A stretch of 64,000 bases of DNA from Neptuniibacter marinus (GCF_001597725.1 NZ_LUTR01000010.1:1-64000), one strand, 5' to 3'. Positions 26,801-37,761 are shown, counted from the first letter of the stretch. Program-made: numbers and translations. The notes: a model not told the origin generated them from the sequence alone.

Positions 26801-26965
26801 CGTTAGCGCAGGTAAATACTCATAACCCTGGTTGCTTAGGTCTTGAATCAGCTCACGTTCTAAATCTGCTTCGCTTTGAAAGCTTTCTGCGACTTGCCAA
26901 TTTTTGACGTATTTATCTAACACAATAAAGTTATTAGATTCTGCCACCGTTTTATACGTTGTCAT
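23819..26965 (-). CDS. hsdR: Type I restriction enzyme R subunit HsdR
   Basis: A 1048-residue motor and nuclease subunit of a type I restriction-modification complex. The N-terminal nuclease site is [20 protein letters not shown] (D...E-x-K). The helicase has Walker A in [14 protein letters not shown], a DECH box in [12 protein letters not shown], motif III in FGFTGTPIF, and a late RTNR motif ([17 protein letters not shown]). ATG 26965 ([10 protein letters not shown]) is chosen because AAAGGATG precedes it; the frame remains open to 27019. It translocates DNA and cuts unmodified sites with HsdM and HsdS. An in-frame palindromic repeat adds residues like [13 protein letters not shown] near residue 570 without breaking the frame. 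The Fic gene lies directly upstream. Confidence 0.95.
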   Translation of the reverse strand: MTTYKTVAESNNFIVLDKYVKNWQVAESFQSEADLERELIQDLSNQGYEYLPALTTPDAMLANVRKQLQALNKVEFTDAEWARFCEQYLNTPSDNILDKTRKVHSDYIFDFVFDDGHIENIYLFDKKTIARNKVQVIKQFEQTGSHANRYDVTILVNGLPLVQIELKKRGVAIREAFNQIHRYSKESFNAENSLYKFLQLFVISNGTDTRYFANTTKRDKNSFDFTMNWAKSDNTLIKDLKDFTATFFQKETLLEVILRYSVFDVSNTLLVMRPYQIAATERILWKIKSAFNAKNWSNTESGGYIWHTTGSGKTLTSFKAARLATDLDCIDKVFFVVDRKDLDYQTMKEYQRFSPDSVNGSDSTAGLKSNLDKDDNKIVVTTIQKLNNLIKSESDLAIYNKQVVFIFDECHRSQFGEAQKNLKKKFKKYYQFGFTGTPIFPENALGAETTGSVFGQQLHTYVITDAIRDEKVLKFKVDYNDVRPQFKSIETEQDDKKLSAAENKKAFLHPMRIGEISQYILNHFNQKTHRAYSGAKGFNAMFAVSSVDAAKAYYESFKQIQNGVGVPTQERGNEYKKQLRIATIFSFAANEEQDAIGDIVDESFEVSAMNSSAKEFLSAAITDYNAMFKSNYGVDSNGFQNYYRDLAQRVKNQEIDLLIVVGMFLTGFDAPTLNTLFVDKNLRYHGLMQAFSRTNRIYDATKTFGNIVTFRDLEQATIDAITLFGDKNTKNVVLEKSYKEYMEGFNDIATGQARRGFVDIVKELQERFPNPENIEKEQDKKEFAKLFGEYLKVENILQNYDEFAGLKALQSLDTSDEQAVEEFKSKHYLDDADIEAMQTIDMPSERAIQDYRSTYNDTRDWLRRDKEGQNKDKSTVDWDDVVFEVDLLKSQEINLDYILELIFDHNKKNKSKEALIEEVRRLIRASLGNRAKEGLVVDFINQTNLDEINDKASIIDAFFTFAQAELQREAKELIESEGLNEDAAKRYIVSSLKREYASENGTALNEALPKMSPLNPQYKTKKQSVFQKISVFVEKFKGVGGTIKARSK
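25246..25271. repeat. REP-like palindrome inside hsdR
   Basis: CGTTCCCACGC, loop TCCT, GCGTGGGAACG: perfect 11-bp arms. A near-identical unit occurs at 28645 inside hsdS. The 26-base unit plus flanking bases stays in frame, contributing roughly VPTQERGNE to HsdR. Such palindromes are usually intergenic, so two in coding frames of one operon are unusual. Confidence 0.75.
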
Positions 26966-27028
26966 TCGTTTACATCCTTTTTTGTTAGCCGTGGTGTTTT
27001 CCAAAATGGAACCAGCCACTGCATCGCA

Positions 27029-28030
27029 TTATTCAATGACTTGCCAATGGCCGGTTTTATCTGAACCTACCCGAGTTAACCTGCCTTCTTTTTGTAGTTT
27101 GCTAATGGCGCGACCAATGGTTCTAACGTCTTTATTCAAGGTATCAGCGAGTTGTTGTCGGGTTAGCTCGGGCGTGCTAGTAAGCAAGGCTAAAATAGCC
27201 TCAGGCGTTTTAAGGCCCGTTACATTGATAAGGGTATTTACAGGGGCGTTTTTACCTTCTCTTAGAGGGGCATTTACAGAGACGTTTTGTGCTAGCGTTT
27301 GCTGAATAACCGACAACATAAAATGAATAAACGGCGTGCTATCCGCTTGGTTATCGGCCTGCTCAAGGGCGTGATAATAGGCTTGCTGATGGTCTTTAAT
27401 CACACTTTCTAGTGGCAAAGATAAAAACAACGGATGCCACTTGGACAAAATCAGCGTTTGCCATAACCGCCCCATTCGGCCGTTACCATCGGCAAAGGGG
27501 TGAATAAACTCAAATTCATAATGAAATACACAACTGGCGATCAATGGGTGATCTTTTGTTTGCTTAAGCCATTGGATTAAATCAGCCATTAAACCGGATA
27601 CCTGATGCGCAGGCGGCGCAACATGGTGCACTACACCAGCTTTATGGATACCCACGCCTTTACTGCGAAACTCACCGGCATTCACAAGAATATCTGACAG
27701 CATTAAACCGTGAGCCGTGAGTAAATCGGAAATCTCGCTGGGTGTGAATGCAGGCAGTGCATCATAAGCGGCAATCGCGCCTTTTACCTCGGCCAGCTCG
27801 CGCACGCTACCCAGCACGGGCTTACCTTCAACAATGGCGGTAATTTGCTCTTCGGTTAAGCTATTACCCTCAATCGCCAGCGTACCCGTAATGGTTTTAA
27901 TGCGGTTTTGTTTGCGCAGTTGCGGCGAGGTATTGAGCTGGCTGGCGTTTAACTCACCCACCTGCTGGCTGATTTGTGCCACCAAATTGAGAATCTCGGT
28001 GGTGATGGTAAAAGGTGGTTGGTAGGCCAT
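27029..28030 (-). CDS. Fic family AMPylase, class II, with C-terminal winged helix
   Basis: A 333-residue Fic protein. The active-site motif HPFADGNGRMGR is at 177-188 with catalytic His177. The N-terminal inhibitory helix TLAIEGN (50-56, S/T-x-x-x-E-G/N) marks a class II, self-inhibited enzyme. The C-terminal 60 residues (TPEAILALLTSTPELTRQQL onwards) form a winged helix-turn-helix, so it may bind DNA. Fic proteins transfer AMP or other NMPs to target proteins. It lies between hsdS and hsdR, its ATG overlapping the hsdS stop by one base, so it is part of the restriction operon. It might modify or guard HsdR, which is inference only. Confidence 0.92.
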   Translation of the reverse strand: MAYQPPFTITTEILNLVAQISQQVGELNASQLNTSPQLRKQNRIKTITGTLAIEGNSLTEEQITAIVEGKPVLGSVRELAEVKGAIAAYDALPAFTPSEISDLLTAHGLMLSDILVNAGEFRSKGVGIHKAGVVHHVAPPAHQVSGLMADLIQWLKQTKDHPLIASCVFHYEFEFIHPFADGNGRMGRLWQTLILSKWHPLFLSLPLESVIKDHQQAYYHALEQADNQADSTPFIHFMLSVIQQTLAQNVSVNAPLREGKNAPVNTLINVTGLKTPEAILALLTSTPELTRQQLADTLNKDVRTIGRAISKLQKEGRLTRVGSDKTGHWQVIE

Positions 28031-29307
28031 TAAGCCGCCTCATCTGAATGAGGTTTAGGGAAGCTCAGCAGCAAATCTCGGTAATATTCGTATTGCTTTT
28101 GGCGGAGTTCTATTTCGCGGGGCAGACCTTCGGTAATGGAGCTCGTTAGAGTGTCAAATTTGTCGAGAATAGTAACGATGCGTTCTTGTTCCGAAAGAGA
28201 TTTCTCTCTATTGCTAGCAAATGGAATAGGAACCAAATACTCCATGATTTTTGGCTTATTTCCTCGTGGCATTTTTGCGCCTTTTGCATGTTGCATGTTG
28301 TATTCAAAAAACTTGTCATCAGCTAAAACTTGATACAAATATCGTGGATTTATAGCTGTATCAGTAGGGTGAACCACAAGAACATCACCATTCGTGCCGC
28401 CAACTCGATCTGCATACCATATCTTCTTCAAATAGGGACGTATATTCCCTATTAAGATATCATCAGGATTGTATTGTGTAAGATTTCCACAATCTGGGGT
28501 TCGAGTGGAGTCTATCTTACCAGCTCGATTCTGAAGTAAGCTTTCAACACCAACGTAATTGCTGTCATCTAGTTCTGTGTAACTAATACGAGCCTTTGAA
28601 TACTCGGCCATTTCACTCAAAGCCCTCCACTCAACGTCACCTTGCGTTCCCACGCTGGAGCATGGGAACGAGAGCAACTGGTCGCGGTAGTAGTTGTATT
28701 GTTTTTTCCGCATGTTAAGCTCGGCGGTCAGCTCGGCGGTCATGGCGGTAAATGCGTCCAGAATACGCACTATTTCAGCTTGTATTGCCAGCGATTTTTC
28801 TGGGTTATTTGGGCATGGGATGGGGATTTGAATCTTTGCCATATCGGTCGCAGAAACATCAATAACTTTAGTTCCTTTTGCAAGTTTTCTCTTCGCGGAA
28901 AAAAAAGTAGATGTTTGCGTGAAATACGCAAAGTATTTGCCGATTATAAGCTTGCTGGGCTTAAAGATGGTTGCGTGACCACCGGTAACGGCTTGCTGCT
29001 CACCCAAATATACTAAAGCCTTTCCCACGTCATCAAGATTTTCGCTTGTATTCGTTATTACAACATCACCGGTGTCCACCTTTTTTAGTTTTTTGGCTGT
29101 TTCAGGCGAAACGAAAGATAGGGTTGTCTCGGTAGAAAGCCCATAGTGAGTGTAAATCTGTCCGTAATGAATGGCTGGCACACCCGTGTCCGTAAAATCG
29201 GTTTTGGGTAAGCCATTTCCACGGACTAACTCGCCTAGCTCAGCGAGCACTTTCCACTCTACCTCAACTCCATCTAACAGTTTCTCCATATAGTTCAAAT
29301 GACTCAT
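28030..29307 (-). CDS. hsdS: Type I restriction-modification specificity subunit HsdS
   Basis: A 425-residue DNA-recognition subunit with two target-recognition domains in tandem. Each is followed by a conserved helical region: [20 protein letters not shown] then [10 protein letters not shown] in the middle, and [14 protein letters not shown] then [15 protein letters not shown] at the end. This internal repeat is the HsdS hallmark and sets the HsdM spacing. It overlaps hsdM by four bases (ATGA) and fic by one. A REP-like palindrome at 28645 sits at the start of the second half and encodes residues such as CSSVGTQGD, so the linker between the domains has been enlarged; this could change sequence specificity or spacing. 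Confidence 0.95.
   Translation of the reverse strand: MSHLNYMEKLLDGVEVEWKVLAELGELVRGNGLPKTDFTDTGVPAIHYGQIYTHYGLSTETTLSFVSPETAKKLKKVDTGDVVITNTSENLDDVGKALVYLGEQQAVTGGHATIFKPSKLIIGKYFAYFTQTSTFFSAKRKLAKGTKVIDVSATDMAKIQIPIPCPNNPEKSLAIQAEIVRILDAFTAMTAELTAELNMRKKQYNYYRDQLLSFPCSSVGTQGDVEWRALSEMAEYSKARISYTELDDSNYVGVESLLQNRAGKIDSTRTPDCGNLTQYNPDDILIGNIRPYLKKIWYADRVGGTNGDVLVVHPTDTAINPRYLYQVLADDKFFEYNMQHAKGAKMPRGNKPKIMEYLVPIPFASNREKSLSEQERIVTILDKFDTLTSSITEGLPREIELRQKQYEYYRDLLLSFPKPHSDEAA
28645..28670. repeat. REP-like palindrome inside hsdS
   Basis: CGTTCCCACGC, loop TGGA, GCATGGGAACG: 11-bp arms with one mismatch. The left arm is identical to that of the hsdR copy at 25246. It falls just after the first [10 protein letters not shown] repeat, at the junction of the two recognition halves. 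Confidence 0.7.
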
Positions 29308-30878
29308 GCCTCATGCTCCTCACCTTCAATCTCCGCCCCTTCTATTTCTAAAACGATGGCATCAATATCACTGCGAAGTGCATCAATTTTAGCAACAGTG
29401 GTTTTAAGCTCGGCATTAAGCTCTGTAATGTCCACTAGCTCGCGGTTGTCTTTGGCTTCCACATAACTGCTCACCGATAGGTTATAGCTATTGGCTGCGA
29501 TAACATCCAAATCAACGGATTTGGCAAAGTGATCCACGTTCTCTTTGCTGGCAAACACCTTGATGATCTGCTCAATGTGCTCATTGCTTAGGGTGTTGTT
29601 ATTGGTTTCTTTTTTAAACAGGCCACTGGCGTCAATAAACTGGGTGGTGGTGTCGGTTTTGTGTTTAGACAGCACTAAGATATTCACCGCAATGGTGGTG
29701 CCAAAGAACAGGTTAGGTGCCAGTGAAATCACGGTTTCAACATAGTTGTTATCAACCAAGTACTGGCGAATTTTTTGCTCAGCACCGCCACGGTAAAAAA
29801 TACCCGGAAAGCAAACAATGGCTGCACGGCCTTTGCTTGATAGGTAACTGAGCGCATGTAATACAAAAGCAAAGTCGGCTTTTGATTTAGGCGCAAGTAC
29901 GCCAGCGGGCGCAAAGCGGTCGTCGTTGATTAGGGTTGGATCGTCGCTACCCATCCATTTCACCGAATAAGGCGGGTTTGAGACAATGGCATCAAAGGGT
30001 TTGTCATCTAAAAAGTGCGGTTCGGTTAAGGTATCACCCAACTGAATATTGAACTTGTCGTAGTTAATGTTGTGCAAAAACATGTTCATACGCGCCAAGT
30101 TGTAGGTGGTGTGGTTGAGCTCTTGACCAAAAAAACCATCTTCAATGATATGCGCATCAAAGTGCTTTTTAGCTTGTAAGAGCAACGAGCCCGAACCCGC
30201 CGCAGGGTCATAGATTTTATTCACACTGGTTTGACCGTGCATGGCCAGCTGCGCGATCAATTTTGAAACGTGCTGAGGGGTGAAAAATTCGCCACCGGAT
30301 TTACCCGCATTAGCCGCGTAGTTAGAGATAAGGAACTCGTAAGCATCACCAAATAAGTCGATTTGGTTATCTTCAAAATTACCGAAGGTTAAACCTGCCA
30401 CGCCTTTTAACACAGCTGCTAGCCGTTTGTTTTTTGCCTCTACCGTATTACCTAAGCGATTACTGGTGGTATCAAAATCCGCAAATAAGCCTTTGATATC
30501 TTTTTCTGAATCATAGCCATTGGCTGAGTTTTCGATTGCAGCAAAAATAGCGGCCAAATCAGTATTTAAATTTTCATTCTTGTGCGCATTGGCCGCCACA
30601 TTGCTGAACAACTGGCTAGGGTAAAGAAAATAGCCTTTGGTTTTAATGGCATCTTCTTTGGCAAAACCGATGTTTTCGTCATCGTCAGACATGGCAGCAT
30701 AATTAACGCTCTCATCTCCGCCTGTGATGTAGTTGACAAAGTTTTCACTGATAAAACGGTAGAACAGCGTACCCAGTACATATTGCTTAAAATCCCAGCC
30801 ATCCACTGAACCGCGCACATCGTTGGCAATTGCCCATATTTGGCGTTGAAGTTCGGCGCGTTGTTGGGTGCTTGTCAT
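29304..30878 (-). CDS. hsdM: Type I restriction-modification methylase HsdM
   Basis: A 524-residue N6-adenine methyltransferase subunit. The N-terminal helical domain ([20 protein letters not shown]) is followed by the catalytic domain: [16 protein letters not shown], AdoMet motif [16 protein letters not shown], and NPPY in [11 protein letters not shown]. Together with HsdS it protects host sites; with HsdR it restricts. ATG 30878 ([10 protein letters not shown]) follows AAGGAC; the frame continues to 30944 with a non-conserved extension. It is the first gene of the hsdM-hsdS-fic-hsdR operon. Confidence 0.95.
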   Translation of the reverse strand: MTSTQQRAELQRQIWAIANDVRGSVDGWDFKQYVLGTLFYRFISENFVNYITGGDESVNYAAMSDDDENIGFAKEDAIKTKGYFLYPSQLFSNVAANAHKNENLNTDLAAIFAAIENSANGYDSEKDIKGLFADFDTTSNRLGNTVEAKNKRLAAVLKGVAGLTFGNFEDNQIDLFGDAYEFLISNYAANAGKSGGEFFTPQHVSKLIAQLAMHGQTSVNKIYDPAAGSGSLLLQAKKHFDAHIIEDGFFGQELNHTTYNLARMNMFLHNINYDKFNIQLGDTLTEPHFLDDKPFDAIVSNPPYSVKWMGSDDPTLINDDRFAPAGVLAPKSKADFAFVLHALSYLSSKGRAAIVCFPGIFYRGGAEQKIRQYLVDNNYVETVISLAPNLFFGTTIAVNILVLSKHKTDTTTQFIDASGLFKKETNNNTLSNEHIEQIIKVFASKENVDHFAKSVDLDVIAANSYNLSVSSYVEAKDNRELVDITELNAELKTTVAKIDALRSDIDAIVLEIEGAEIEGEEHEA

Positions 30879-31074
30879 GTAATTGTCCTTGTTGAAATAT
30901 GAATCAAAATATCCACTATCGAACCTTGAAGAGACCAAGCGCATTATATCGTAGTTAGCGCTTTATAAACCAAAACTCCTTAGGCAGAGATACTTTATCT
31001 AACTGCACGAAATTATGTAATAACTCATCAGTCAACTCCGTGTATGTATGTATCACATCATATGCGCTCGAACA

Positions 31075-31260
31075 TCAACAGACACCCCTTTGCTCAATCT
31101 TTCCCAAAACCCAATCATCCACTTCACTCACTATCCAAGCAACTGCAGGCTCGCCCAATGATACAGGTTTAGGGAACTCTCCTTCTGCCACATACTTATG
31201 GATAGTGGAGCGCCCCAATCTGGTATTGCTCATTACTTCTTTCAGTTTGATTAATCTCAT
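31075..31260 (-). CDS. AlpA-family excisionase-like regulator
   Basis: A 61-residue protein with the winged helix of phage AlpA regulators: MRLIKLKEVM, then GRSTIHKYVAEGEFPKPVSL and AVAWIVSEVDDWV. ATG 31260 is preceded by GAGGAATACGTC; the frame extends to 31284. AlpA proteins activate integrase genes or act as excision factors in prophages and islands. Here it lies between tRNA-Pro and hsdM, and the only integrase trace is the relic at the far end of the locus, so its target may be gone. Confidence 0.85.
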   Translation of the reverse strand: MRLIKLKEVMSNTRLGRSTIHKYVAEGEFPKPVSLGEPAVAWIVSEVDDWVLGKIEQRGVC

Positions 31261-31569
31261 GACGTATTCCTCATCAGCGTTCATAAGATCAATCCCTCTT
31301 ACTCGGCGTTATCGCAGGGTATAACTGAACTAAAAACCAAGAGACTTAATGCTTCGACTAACATATAGAAGAAAGAGATAACTTAAAGGAAAAGTACGAT
31401 CAATTAACACATACACTAGATCAACTTCGTAACTTCAGATAAAGAAATGTGAACTGAAAAGCAGCCTCTATTAATACGGCTAGTAAGTTGTAAATAGCAA
31501 CGAGAATCGAGCTTCCATCTAAACTAGAAAGAAGAGAGACCGAAAACAATCAGAACTTATTGATTTTAT
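31261..31569. other. Intergenic stretch next to tRNA-Pro
   Basis: About 310 AT-rich bases between the AlpA-like gene and the 3' end of tRNA-Pro. I see no ORF, hairpin or duplicated tRNA end here. It is a plausible place for an old attachment site, but no repeat of it was found near the integrase relic at 23589. Confidence 0.4.
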
Positions 31570-31646
31570 TGGTCGGGATGAGAGGATTTGAACCTCCGAC
31601 CCCTTGCACCCCATGCAAGTGCGCTACCAAGCTGCGCTACATCCCG
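31570..31646 (-). tRNA. tRNA-Pro (GGG)
   Basis: The reverse complement starts CGGGATGTAGCGCAGCTTGG and ends ATCCCGACCA, with the CCA encoded. The anticodon stem CTTGC/GCAAG encloses loop ATGGGGT, giving anticodon GGG. It closely resembles E. coli proL. The restriction island begins on its 3' side, the usual target of tRNA-specific integrases. Confidence 0.95.
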
Positions 31647-31728
31647 ACTAAGAACTTGAGAGCGAGCGCTCTTCAAGAGGGCGGTATATTAACTTAACCG
31701 CCTGAATCTGTGAAGAATTTTTAAGAAT

Positions 31729-32964
31729 TTATTGTGTAATAACCTCTTCCGCTATCACCATTACAGTAGCGGTTTGATTATAGTGACCAATGGAGCCACC
31801 TTGTGTTGAGCCCTGCTCGCCAAATGTATTAAATCCAATTAAAGGCACCTCTTCTCCGCAGACCTCTTGCAGCAAACTGAGGTCATCGACTTTTAGACGG
31901 CATTTAAGTTCGTGGCGCAGGATACAGTTAAAGACGATTACAGCAGCGATTTTTTTAGGGCTGCCCGCATCAATAATCGCTTTTTCCAAGGTTTCTTTAA
32001 AACGTTGCTTGGCGATTTCCGCATCGGTTTTCATCTCCCGAAGAAAAGCGCCTTTAGGGATCTCCGCATAAAAGCTGACGCTACCATCTTCATGTACCTG
32101 TTGCGCACTTTTGATTGTGTATTCTGCAAACACATCGGAAGATTTAATCCCAAAGGGGTTTTGTATAAAAAGTTCAGGCGTTAGGTCGTCACTTTCTAGC
32201 AACTTTTCAAGCACCTCTTTTGCTGGTTTACCATTGAGGCTTATCACTCTACGACCAGAAGACTTTGTAACTACAGCACCTTTACTGGCAGGTGTGTAAG
32301 GATGCCCCATCGCTGTACCAATTTTTAACCCGCTACTAAAACTAGCAATGGCGGCAGCATCTTGATAAATCCCATTACAGATCTGATAGCTTTTACTGTC
32401 AGAGAAATCGGTAGCGGTCGACCCCCCGATAATTTGCGATACAGTTCCAGTTTCAAGAATAAGGCTACGTAAAAACGCTTCCTCTTGTGCCGATGTACCA
32501 TCCGGTAACACCATGTTAATACAAGGCTTAATACGAGAGACTTCATTTGCCCCTTTACTGTCTAGCGCAATCGCCATAAGGGACATAACAGCAGGGTTTG
32601 ATAATAAGTTAGAGTAGGCATTACGAATAGCGTCTTTAGCCGCCTGTTCTGGCTGAGCGGTTAAGTTTTCACCTATGCCTAAACCAACGCTGAAGTAGGA
32701 ACTTTGCAGGGTCAGAATAACAACCGTACCTGTTTGGGGCTCATCCATTAAACTGGAAAACTCTCCCCAAGCACTACCGCCAATAATTGGGGTATTTTCA
32801 CCTACGATTGATCTTACATCTGCGTAAGCTTGATGAATGTCTAATGAGAAACTAATAAAACAGATTACTAGATCTGGTTTAGGTGTTTTCTCCATTGCTT
32901 GGTTCGCAGCAGTTGCTGCATCAGTCGCGTGACCTAACCCGACTCTAACAATAGCCATATCCAT
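31729..32964 (-). CDS. FIST-domain signal protein
   Basis: A 411-residue protein with the FIST N and FIST C domains, a ligand-binding module found fused to or next to signalling enzymes. Visible features are PDLVICFISFSLD and TPIIGGSAWGEF in the N-terminal half, and IAAVIVFNCILRHELK, then VPLIGFNTFGEQGSTQGG in the C-terminal half. No transmembrane segment or output domain is present. The proposed ligands of FIST domains are small molecules such as amino acids, which I cannot test here. GAG precedes both ATG 32964 and the in-frame ATG 32958; the latter has the better spacing. Confidence 0.85.
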   Translation of the reverse strand: MDMAIVRVGLGHATDAATAANQAMEKTPKPDLVICFISFSLDIHQAYADVRSIVGENTPIIGGSAWGEFSSLMDEPQTGTVVILTLQSSYFSVGLGIGENLTAQPEQAAKDAIRNAYSNLLSNPAVMSLMAIALDSKGANEVSRIKPCINMVLPDGTSAQEEAFLRSLILETGTVSQIIGGSTATDFSDSKSYQICNGIYQDAAAIASFSSGLKIGTAMGHPYTPASKGAVVTKSSGRRVISLNGKPAKEVLEKLLESDDLTPELFIQNPFGIKSSDVFAEYTIKSAQQVHEDGSVSFYAEIPKGAFLREMKTDAEIAKQRFKETLEKAIIDAGSPKKIAAVIVFNCILRHELKCRLKVDDLSLLQEVCGEEVPLIGFNTFGEQGSTQGGSIGHYNQTATVMVIAEEVITQ

Positions 32965-33124
32965 ATCTCGCCGTTATTATTTTTGTTACATAATAGTAAC
33001 TGAACAGCGATATCTAAACCAATAGTCTAAGAAAGAAACAGTGCCAAAGAGGGAGGGTATTGAAACTATGTATGTAAAACAGTTGTTTTAATAGATCCAA
33101 ATATATAGAACTAAAGACGTATAA

Positions 33125-33493
33125 CTAGTTCCGTTTAGACGAAGCTAGAATTGCTTCCAGTTCGGTAATTGTTTGCCGAAGCAACTGTTTATATTGATTT
33201 TGATCATCTTCGTTATTCTCGCCAGATAAATACTGCTTAGCCCCGCTCAAGGTATAACCTTGATCGTGTAATAAGCTTTTAATTTGGCGAATTAGCAGAA
33301 CATCCTGCCGTTGATAATAACGACGATTATTACGTTTTACAGGCGATATTTGGCTAAACTCTTTCTCCCAATAACGCAGTACATGCGCTTTGAGATCACA
33401 AAGTTTAGCCACTTCACCAATAGTAAAATAACGCTTACCCGGAATAGGGTTAGGGTCGTTACTCTGCTCCGTCTCCAGCATAAGTTTCGACAC
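33125..33493 (-). CDS. MerR-family regulator downstream of ihfA
   Basis: A 122-residue regulator with the MerR winged helix ([20 protein letters not shown], then YWEKEFSQI and [19 protein letters not shown]) and a short C-terminal helix for dimerisation. There is no cysteine-based metal site. It overlaps the end of ihfA by about 35 bases, or about 20 if the ATG at 33481 is used. The order pheS-pheT-ihfA-merR is conserved in gammaproteobacteria. Its targets are unknown. Confidence 0.9.
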   Translation of the reverse strand: MSKLMLETEQSNDPNPIPGKRYFTIGEVAKLCDLKAHVLRYWEKEFSQISPVKRNNRRYYQRQDVLLIRQIKSLLHDQGYTLSGAKQYLSGENNEDDQNQYKQLLRQTITELEAILASSKRN

Positions 33494-33764
33494 GATCCTT
33501 CAATTTTTGACCAGGTCGGAAAGTCACTACGCGGCGAGCCGCTATAGGTACCTCTTCCCCCGTTTTGGGATTGCGGCCCGGTCTTTGACGCTTATCGCGC
33601 AGATCAAAGTTACCAAAGCCGGACAGTTTCACCTGCTCGTTATCAGCCAGACATGCACGGATTTCATCAAAAAACGACTCCACCATCTCTTTGGCTTCGC
33701 GTTTATTTAACCCAAGCTCTTCATTTAGGCGTTCAGCCATTTCAGCTTTTGTTAACGAACTCAT
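33459..33764 (-). CDS. ihfA: Integration host factor subunit alpha
   Basis: A 101-residue DNABII protein: [20 protein letters not shown] at the N-terminus, [20 protein letters not shown] with the DNA-intercalating Pro in [10 protein letters not shown], and [14 protein letters not shown] at the end. With IHF-beta it bends DNA sharply at specific sites in recombination, replication and transcription. It follows pheT by 20 bases, in the conserved order. Confidence 0.97.
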   Translation of the reverse strand: MSSLTKAEMAERLNEELGLNKREAKEMVESFFDEIRACLADNEQVKLSGFGNFDLRDKRQRPGRNPKTGEEVPIAARRVVTFRPGQKLKDRVETYAGDGAE

Positions 33765-33784
33765 GATAAATCACCTTTCGCTGC

Positions 33785-36181
33785 TTACTCTCGCAATGTG
33801 GCACTCAACTTAGAAGCTAGTGCTGAAACAACTGCGTCAATTGCGCTGTTTATTTCTTCGTCATTAAGAGTGCGCGAAGGATGCTGCCACGTCAAGCCCA
33901 CAGCAAGACTTTTTCGTCCTGATTCAATACCTTGGCCCTGATAAACATCGAAAAGAGTGACTTCTTTAATAAATTCGCCTGCATGTTTCTCTGTAATCTG
34001 ACGAATTGATTCAAATGCTACAGACTCATCCACAATCAATGCTAAGTCACGACGCGACTCTGGAAATTTAGAAATCTCATCATAACGAGGTAATTTACCT
34101 TGGCATAATGCAGCTTGGTTAAGCTCAAACAGATATACAGTGCCATTCAAACCCAGCTCTTTAATCAAGTTAGGATGTAAAGCACCGATAAAGCCAATCG
34201 CGTTACCGTTACGCTCGATACGTGCGGTCTGCCCAGGATGCAAAGCGATATGACGGTCAGCAACAAAACTGAATTCATCCGCAGCACCACCAAGAGCTAG
34301 CAAGCTCTCCAAGTCACCTTTAATATCGAAGAAATCAACAGCGTCTTTACCTGCGTTCCAGCCTTCAGGGTCACGAGGGCCGGTGATCACACCCGCTATC
34401 ACGTTTTCTTGAATAATCTCATCGCCGTCCGTAGGTAAAAAGCGCTGTCCGCTTTCAAACATGCGTACACGGTTTTGTTGACGGTTCTGGTTGTATTGAA
34501 CGGCTTTAACAAGACCGGGCCAAATACTTGTACGCATTACAGCCATCTCAGCGGAAATTGGGTTAGCTAACGCAATCGCTTCGTATTGATCATCAAACTT
34601 TTTCTGCAAACCCGCTTCAATAAAGCTGTAAGTAATCGCTTCTTGATAACCTAAGGCGGTCAGAGCACGGCGCACATTGTGAATCGTTACAATGGTTTCA
34701 TCATTCGCTTTGATCGGCATAGACGCCATTGGTGTGCGTACAGGTAGATTGTTATAACCATAAACACGGGCCAACTCTTCAATAAGATCAACTTCGATAG
34801 CGATATCAAAACGATAAGAGGGTACAGATACGCTCCATTCGCCTTCTGTGGAAGTCTTCTCAACACCTAAACCTAAGCGTGTCAAAATCTCTTCAATTTC
34901 AGCAGCAGGCATCTCAAACGCTAACATACTGTTCACTTTGCTTTGACGCAGAGTAACTTGACGAGCCGATGGCAACTCATCTTGGTCAACAGTTTCAATA
35001 ACGGGACCTGTTTCGCCACCCACAATCTCGAGCAATAATGCCGTTGCGCGATTCATCGCTTTAGTTTGTAGCTGCCAATCTACCCCACGCTCAAAACGGT
35101 GAGATGAATCTGTATGCAGACCATAAGAACGCGCACGACCCGCAATAGTAATCGGATTAAAGAAGGCGCTTTCTAGGAAAATATTTTTAGTATCGGCGGT
35201 TACGCTAGTCGGTTCACCACCCATAATGCCGGCCATAGCAACAGGCCCTTTAGCATCAGAGATAGTCAGCGTATCAGTATTAAGCTCAACCTCTTGCCCA
35301 TCAAGCAGTACAAGCTTTTCACCCTGCTCTGCACGACGAACAACGATGCCGCCTTCTAACTTATCTAAGTCAAAGGCATGCATCGGCTGACCTAATTCCA
35401 AAAGAATGAAGTTAGTGACATCAACGACTGGGTCGATACTACGCACACCAGAACGCTCAAGCTTCTGTTTCATCCACAATGGCGTTTCGGCCTGTGGATT
35501 AATATTACGAATCACACGGCTAACATAACGCGGGCAATCAGCACTGTCTTTTAAACCAACCGTAAATTGGTCATCAATGGTTGCAGCAACCTCAGGTGCG
35601 TCTATAAAGGTAACCGGTGCTTTATTAAGTACACCCACTTCACGAGCAAGGCCGGTAATACTTAAACAGTCTCCTCGGTTAGGCGTAAGGTCAACATCAA
35701 TAATATTATCATCAAGACCTAAGTAATCACGGATACAGGCACCTATAGGTGCTTCAGCCGGTAGCTCCATAATGCCGCCATGGTCTTCAGAAATACCTAG
35801 TTCATCATCCGCACATAACATACCGAAAGATTCAACTTGGCGTAGCTTAGCCTTCTTAATCTTAAAAGTTTTACCATCAGGCGTTGGGAGTACAGCCCCC
35901 ACTGTCGCAAAGGCTGTTTTTAAGCCTGCACGTGCATTAGGTGCACCACATACAACTTGGAACTCTTCGCTACCACTTGATACAGTACAAACCTGTAATT
36001 TATCAGCATTAGGATGCTGTTCAGCTGTTAGAATCTCACCGACAACAACACCACTAAAATCTTTAGCTGCCGCTTCTACTTCGTCTACTTCAAGACCTGC
36101 CATTGTGACCTGATCAACAAGACCCTGCGTATCAATTGCAGGGTTTACCAGTTCACGTAACCACTTTTCACTGAATTTCAT
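33785..36181 (-). CDS. pheT: Phenylalanyl-tRNA synthetase beta subunit
   Basis: A 798-residue subunit of the alpha2-beta2 enzyme that charges tRNA-Phe. The N-terminal tRNA-binding (OB) domain includes VVVGEILTAEQHPNADKLQV. The B3/B4 editing domain (DLTPNRGDCLSITGLAREVG, then HAFDLDKL) follows. The B5 domain and the catalytic-like core (SYRFDIAIEVDLIEELARVY) come next, and the C-terminal anticodon-binding FDX-ACB domain has FPESRRDLALIVDE. Length is normal. It lies 46 bases after pheS. Confidence 0.97.
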   Translation of the reverse strand: MKFSEKWLRELVNPAIDTQGLVDQVTMAGLEVDEVEAAAKDFSGVVVGEILTAEQHPNADKLQVCTVSSGSEEFQVVCGAPNARAGLKTAFATVGAVLPTPDGKTFKIKKAKLRQVESFGMLCADDELGISEDHGGIMELPAEAPIGACIRDYLGLDDNIIDVDLTPNRGDCLSITGLAREVGVLNKAPVTFIDAPEVAATIDDQFTVGLKDSADCPRYVSRVIRNINPQAETPLWMKQKLERSGVRSIDPVVDVTNFILLELGQPMHAFDLDKLEGGIVVRRAEQGEKLVLLDGQEVELNTDTLTISDAKGPVAMAGIMGGEPTSVTADTKNIFLESAFFNPITIAGRARSYGLHTDSSHRFERGVDWQLQTKAMNRATALLLEIVGGETGPVIETVDQDELPSARQVTLRQSKVNSMLAFEMPAAEIEEILTRLGLGVEKTSTEGEWSVSVPSYRFDIAIEVDLIEELARVYGYNNLPVRTPMASMPIKANDETIVTIHNVRRALTALGYQEAITYSFIEAGLQKKFDDQYEAIALANPISAEMAVMRTSIWPGLVKAVQYNQNRQQNRVRMFESGQRFLPTDGDEIIQENVIAGVITGPRDPEGWNAGKDAVDFFDIKGDLESLLALGGAADEFSFVADRHIALHPGQTARIERNGNAIGFIGALHPNLIKELGLNGTVYLFELNQAALCQGKLPRYDEISKFPESRRDLALIVDESVAFESIRQITEKHAGEFIKEVTLFDVYQGQGIESGRKSLAVGLTWQHPSRTLNDEEINSAIDAVVSALASKLSATLRE

Positions 36182-36227
36182 TTTGCTTTCCCGAAAATCC
36201 TGTTAATAACCACTAAACGTTTATTGA

Positions 36228-37250
<1,023 letters not shown>

Positions 37251-37336
37251 TTATCTATATGAGAAAAGTAGGTCCCTACATAAAATCAGTTTCTTTGCGC
37301 AAATTTCATCAATAAATCTGTGCAAAAAAACCGAAA

Positions 37337-37370
37337 AAATAGGGGAAGAGCTTGCACCCTTCCCCTATTT
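37337..37370 (-). terminator. Strong intrinsic terminator between rplT and pheS
   Basis: On the minus strand AAATAGGGGAAG pairs perfectly over 12 bp with CTTCCCCTATTT around a ten-base loop, followed by a T-rich tract. It lies 35 bases after the rplT stop. It ends the infC-rpmI-rplT transcript, or acts as an attenuator for pheST. Confidence 0.85.
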
Positions 37371-37404
37371 CAATCGAGTCGTTCACACGACACTGGGTGC
37401 TTAC

Positions 37405-37761
37405 TTACGCTAGAGAAGCTTTCGCTTTCTCAACGATCGCAGCAAATGCGCCAGCTTCGTGAACAGCTAGATCAGCTAGAACCTTACGGTCGATTTCAAT
37501 GTTAGCCTTTTTCAGACCAGCAATGAAACGGCTGTAAGACAAACCATTGATACGTGCACCAGCGTTGATACGTGCAATCCACAATGCGCGGAATTGACGT
37601 TTTCTCTGGCGACGGTCACGGTATGCATACTGACCAGCTTTAATAACAGCCTGTTTAGCAACGCGGAATACACGGCTACGAGCACCGTAATAACCTTTTG
37701 CTTTTTTCAGGATTTTTTTGTGACGACGACGGGCAACAACACCACGTTTAACGCGAGCCAT
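37405..37761 (-). CDS. rplT: 50S ribosomal protein L20
   Basis: A 118-residue ribosomal protein with the expected start [20 protein letters not shown] and the signature [21 protein letters not shown]20 binds 23S rRNA early in assembly and in several bacteria represses its own operon by binding the leader RNA. It follows rpmI after 42 bases. Length is normal. Confidence 0.98.
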   Translation of the reverse strand: MARVKRGVVARRRHKKILKKAKGYYGARSRVFRVAKQAVIKAGQYAYRDRRQRKRQFRALWIARINAGARINGLSYSRFIAGLKKANIEIDRKVLADLAVHEAGAFAAIVEKAKASLA

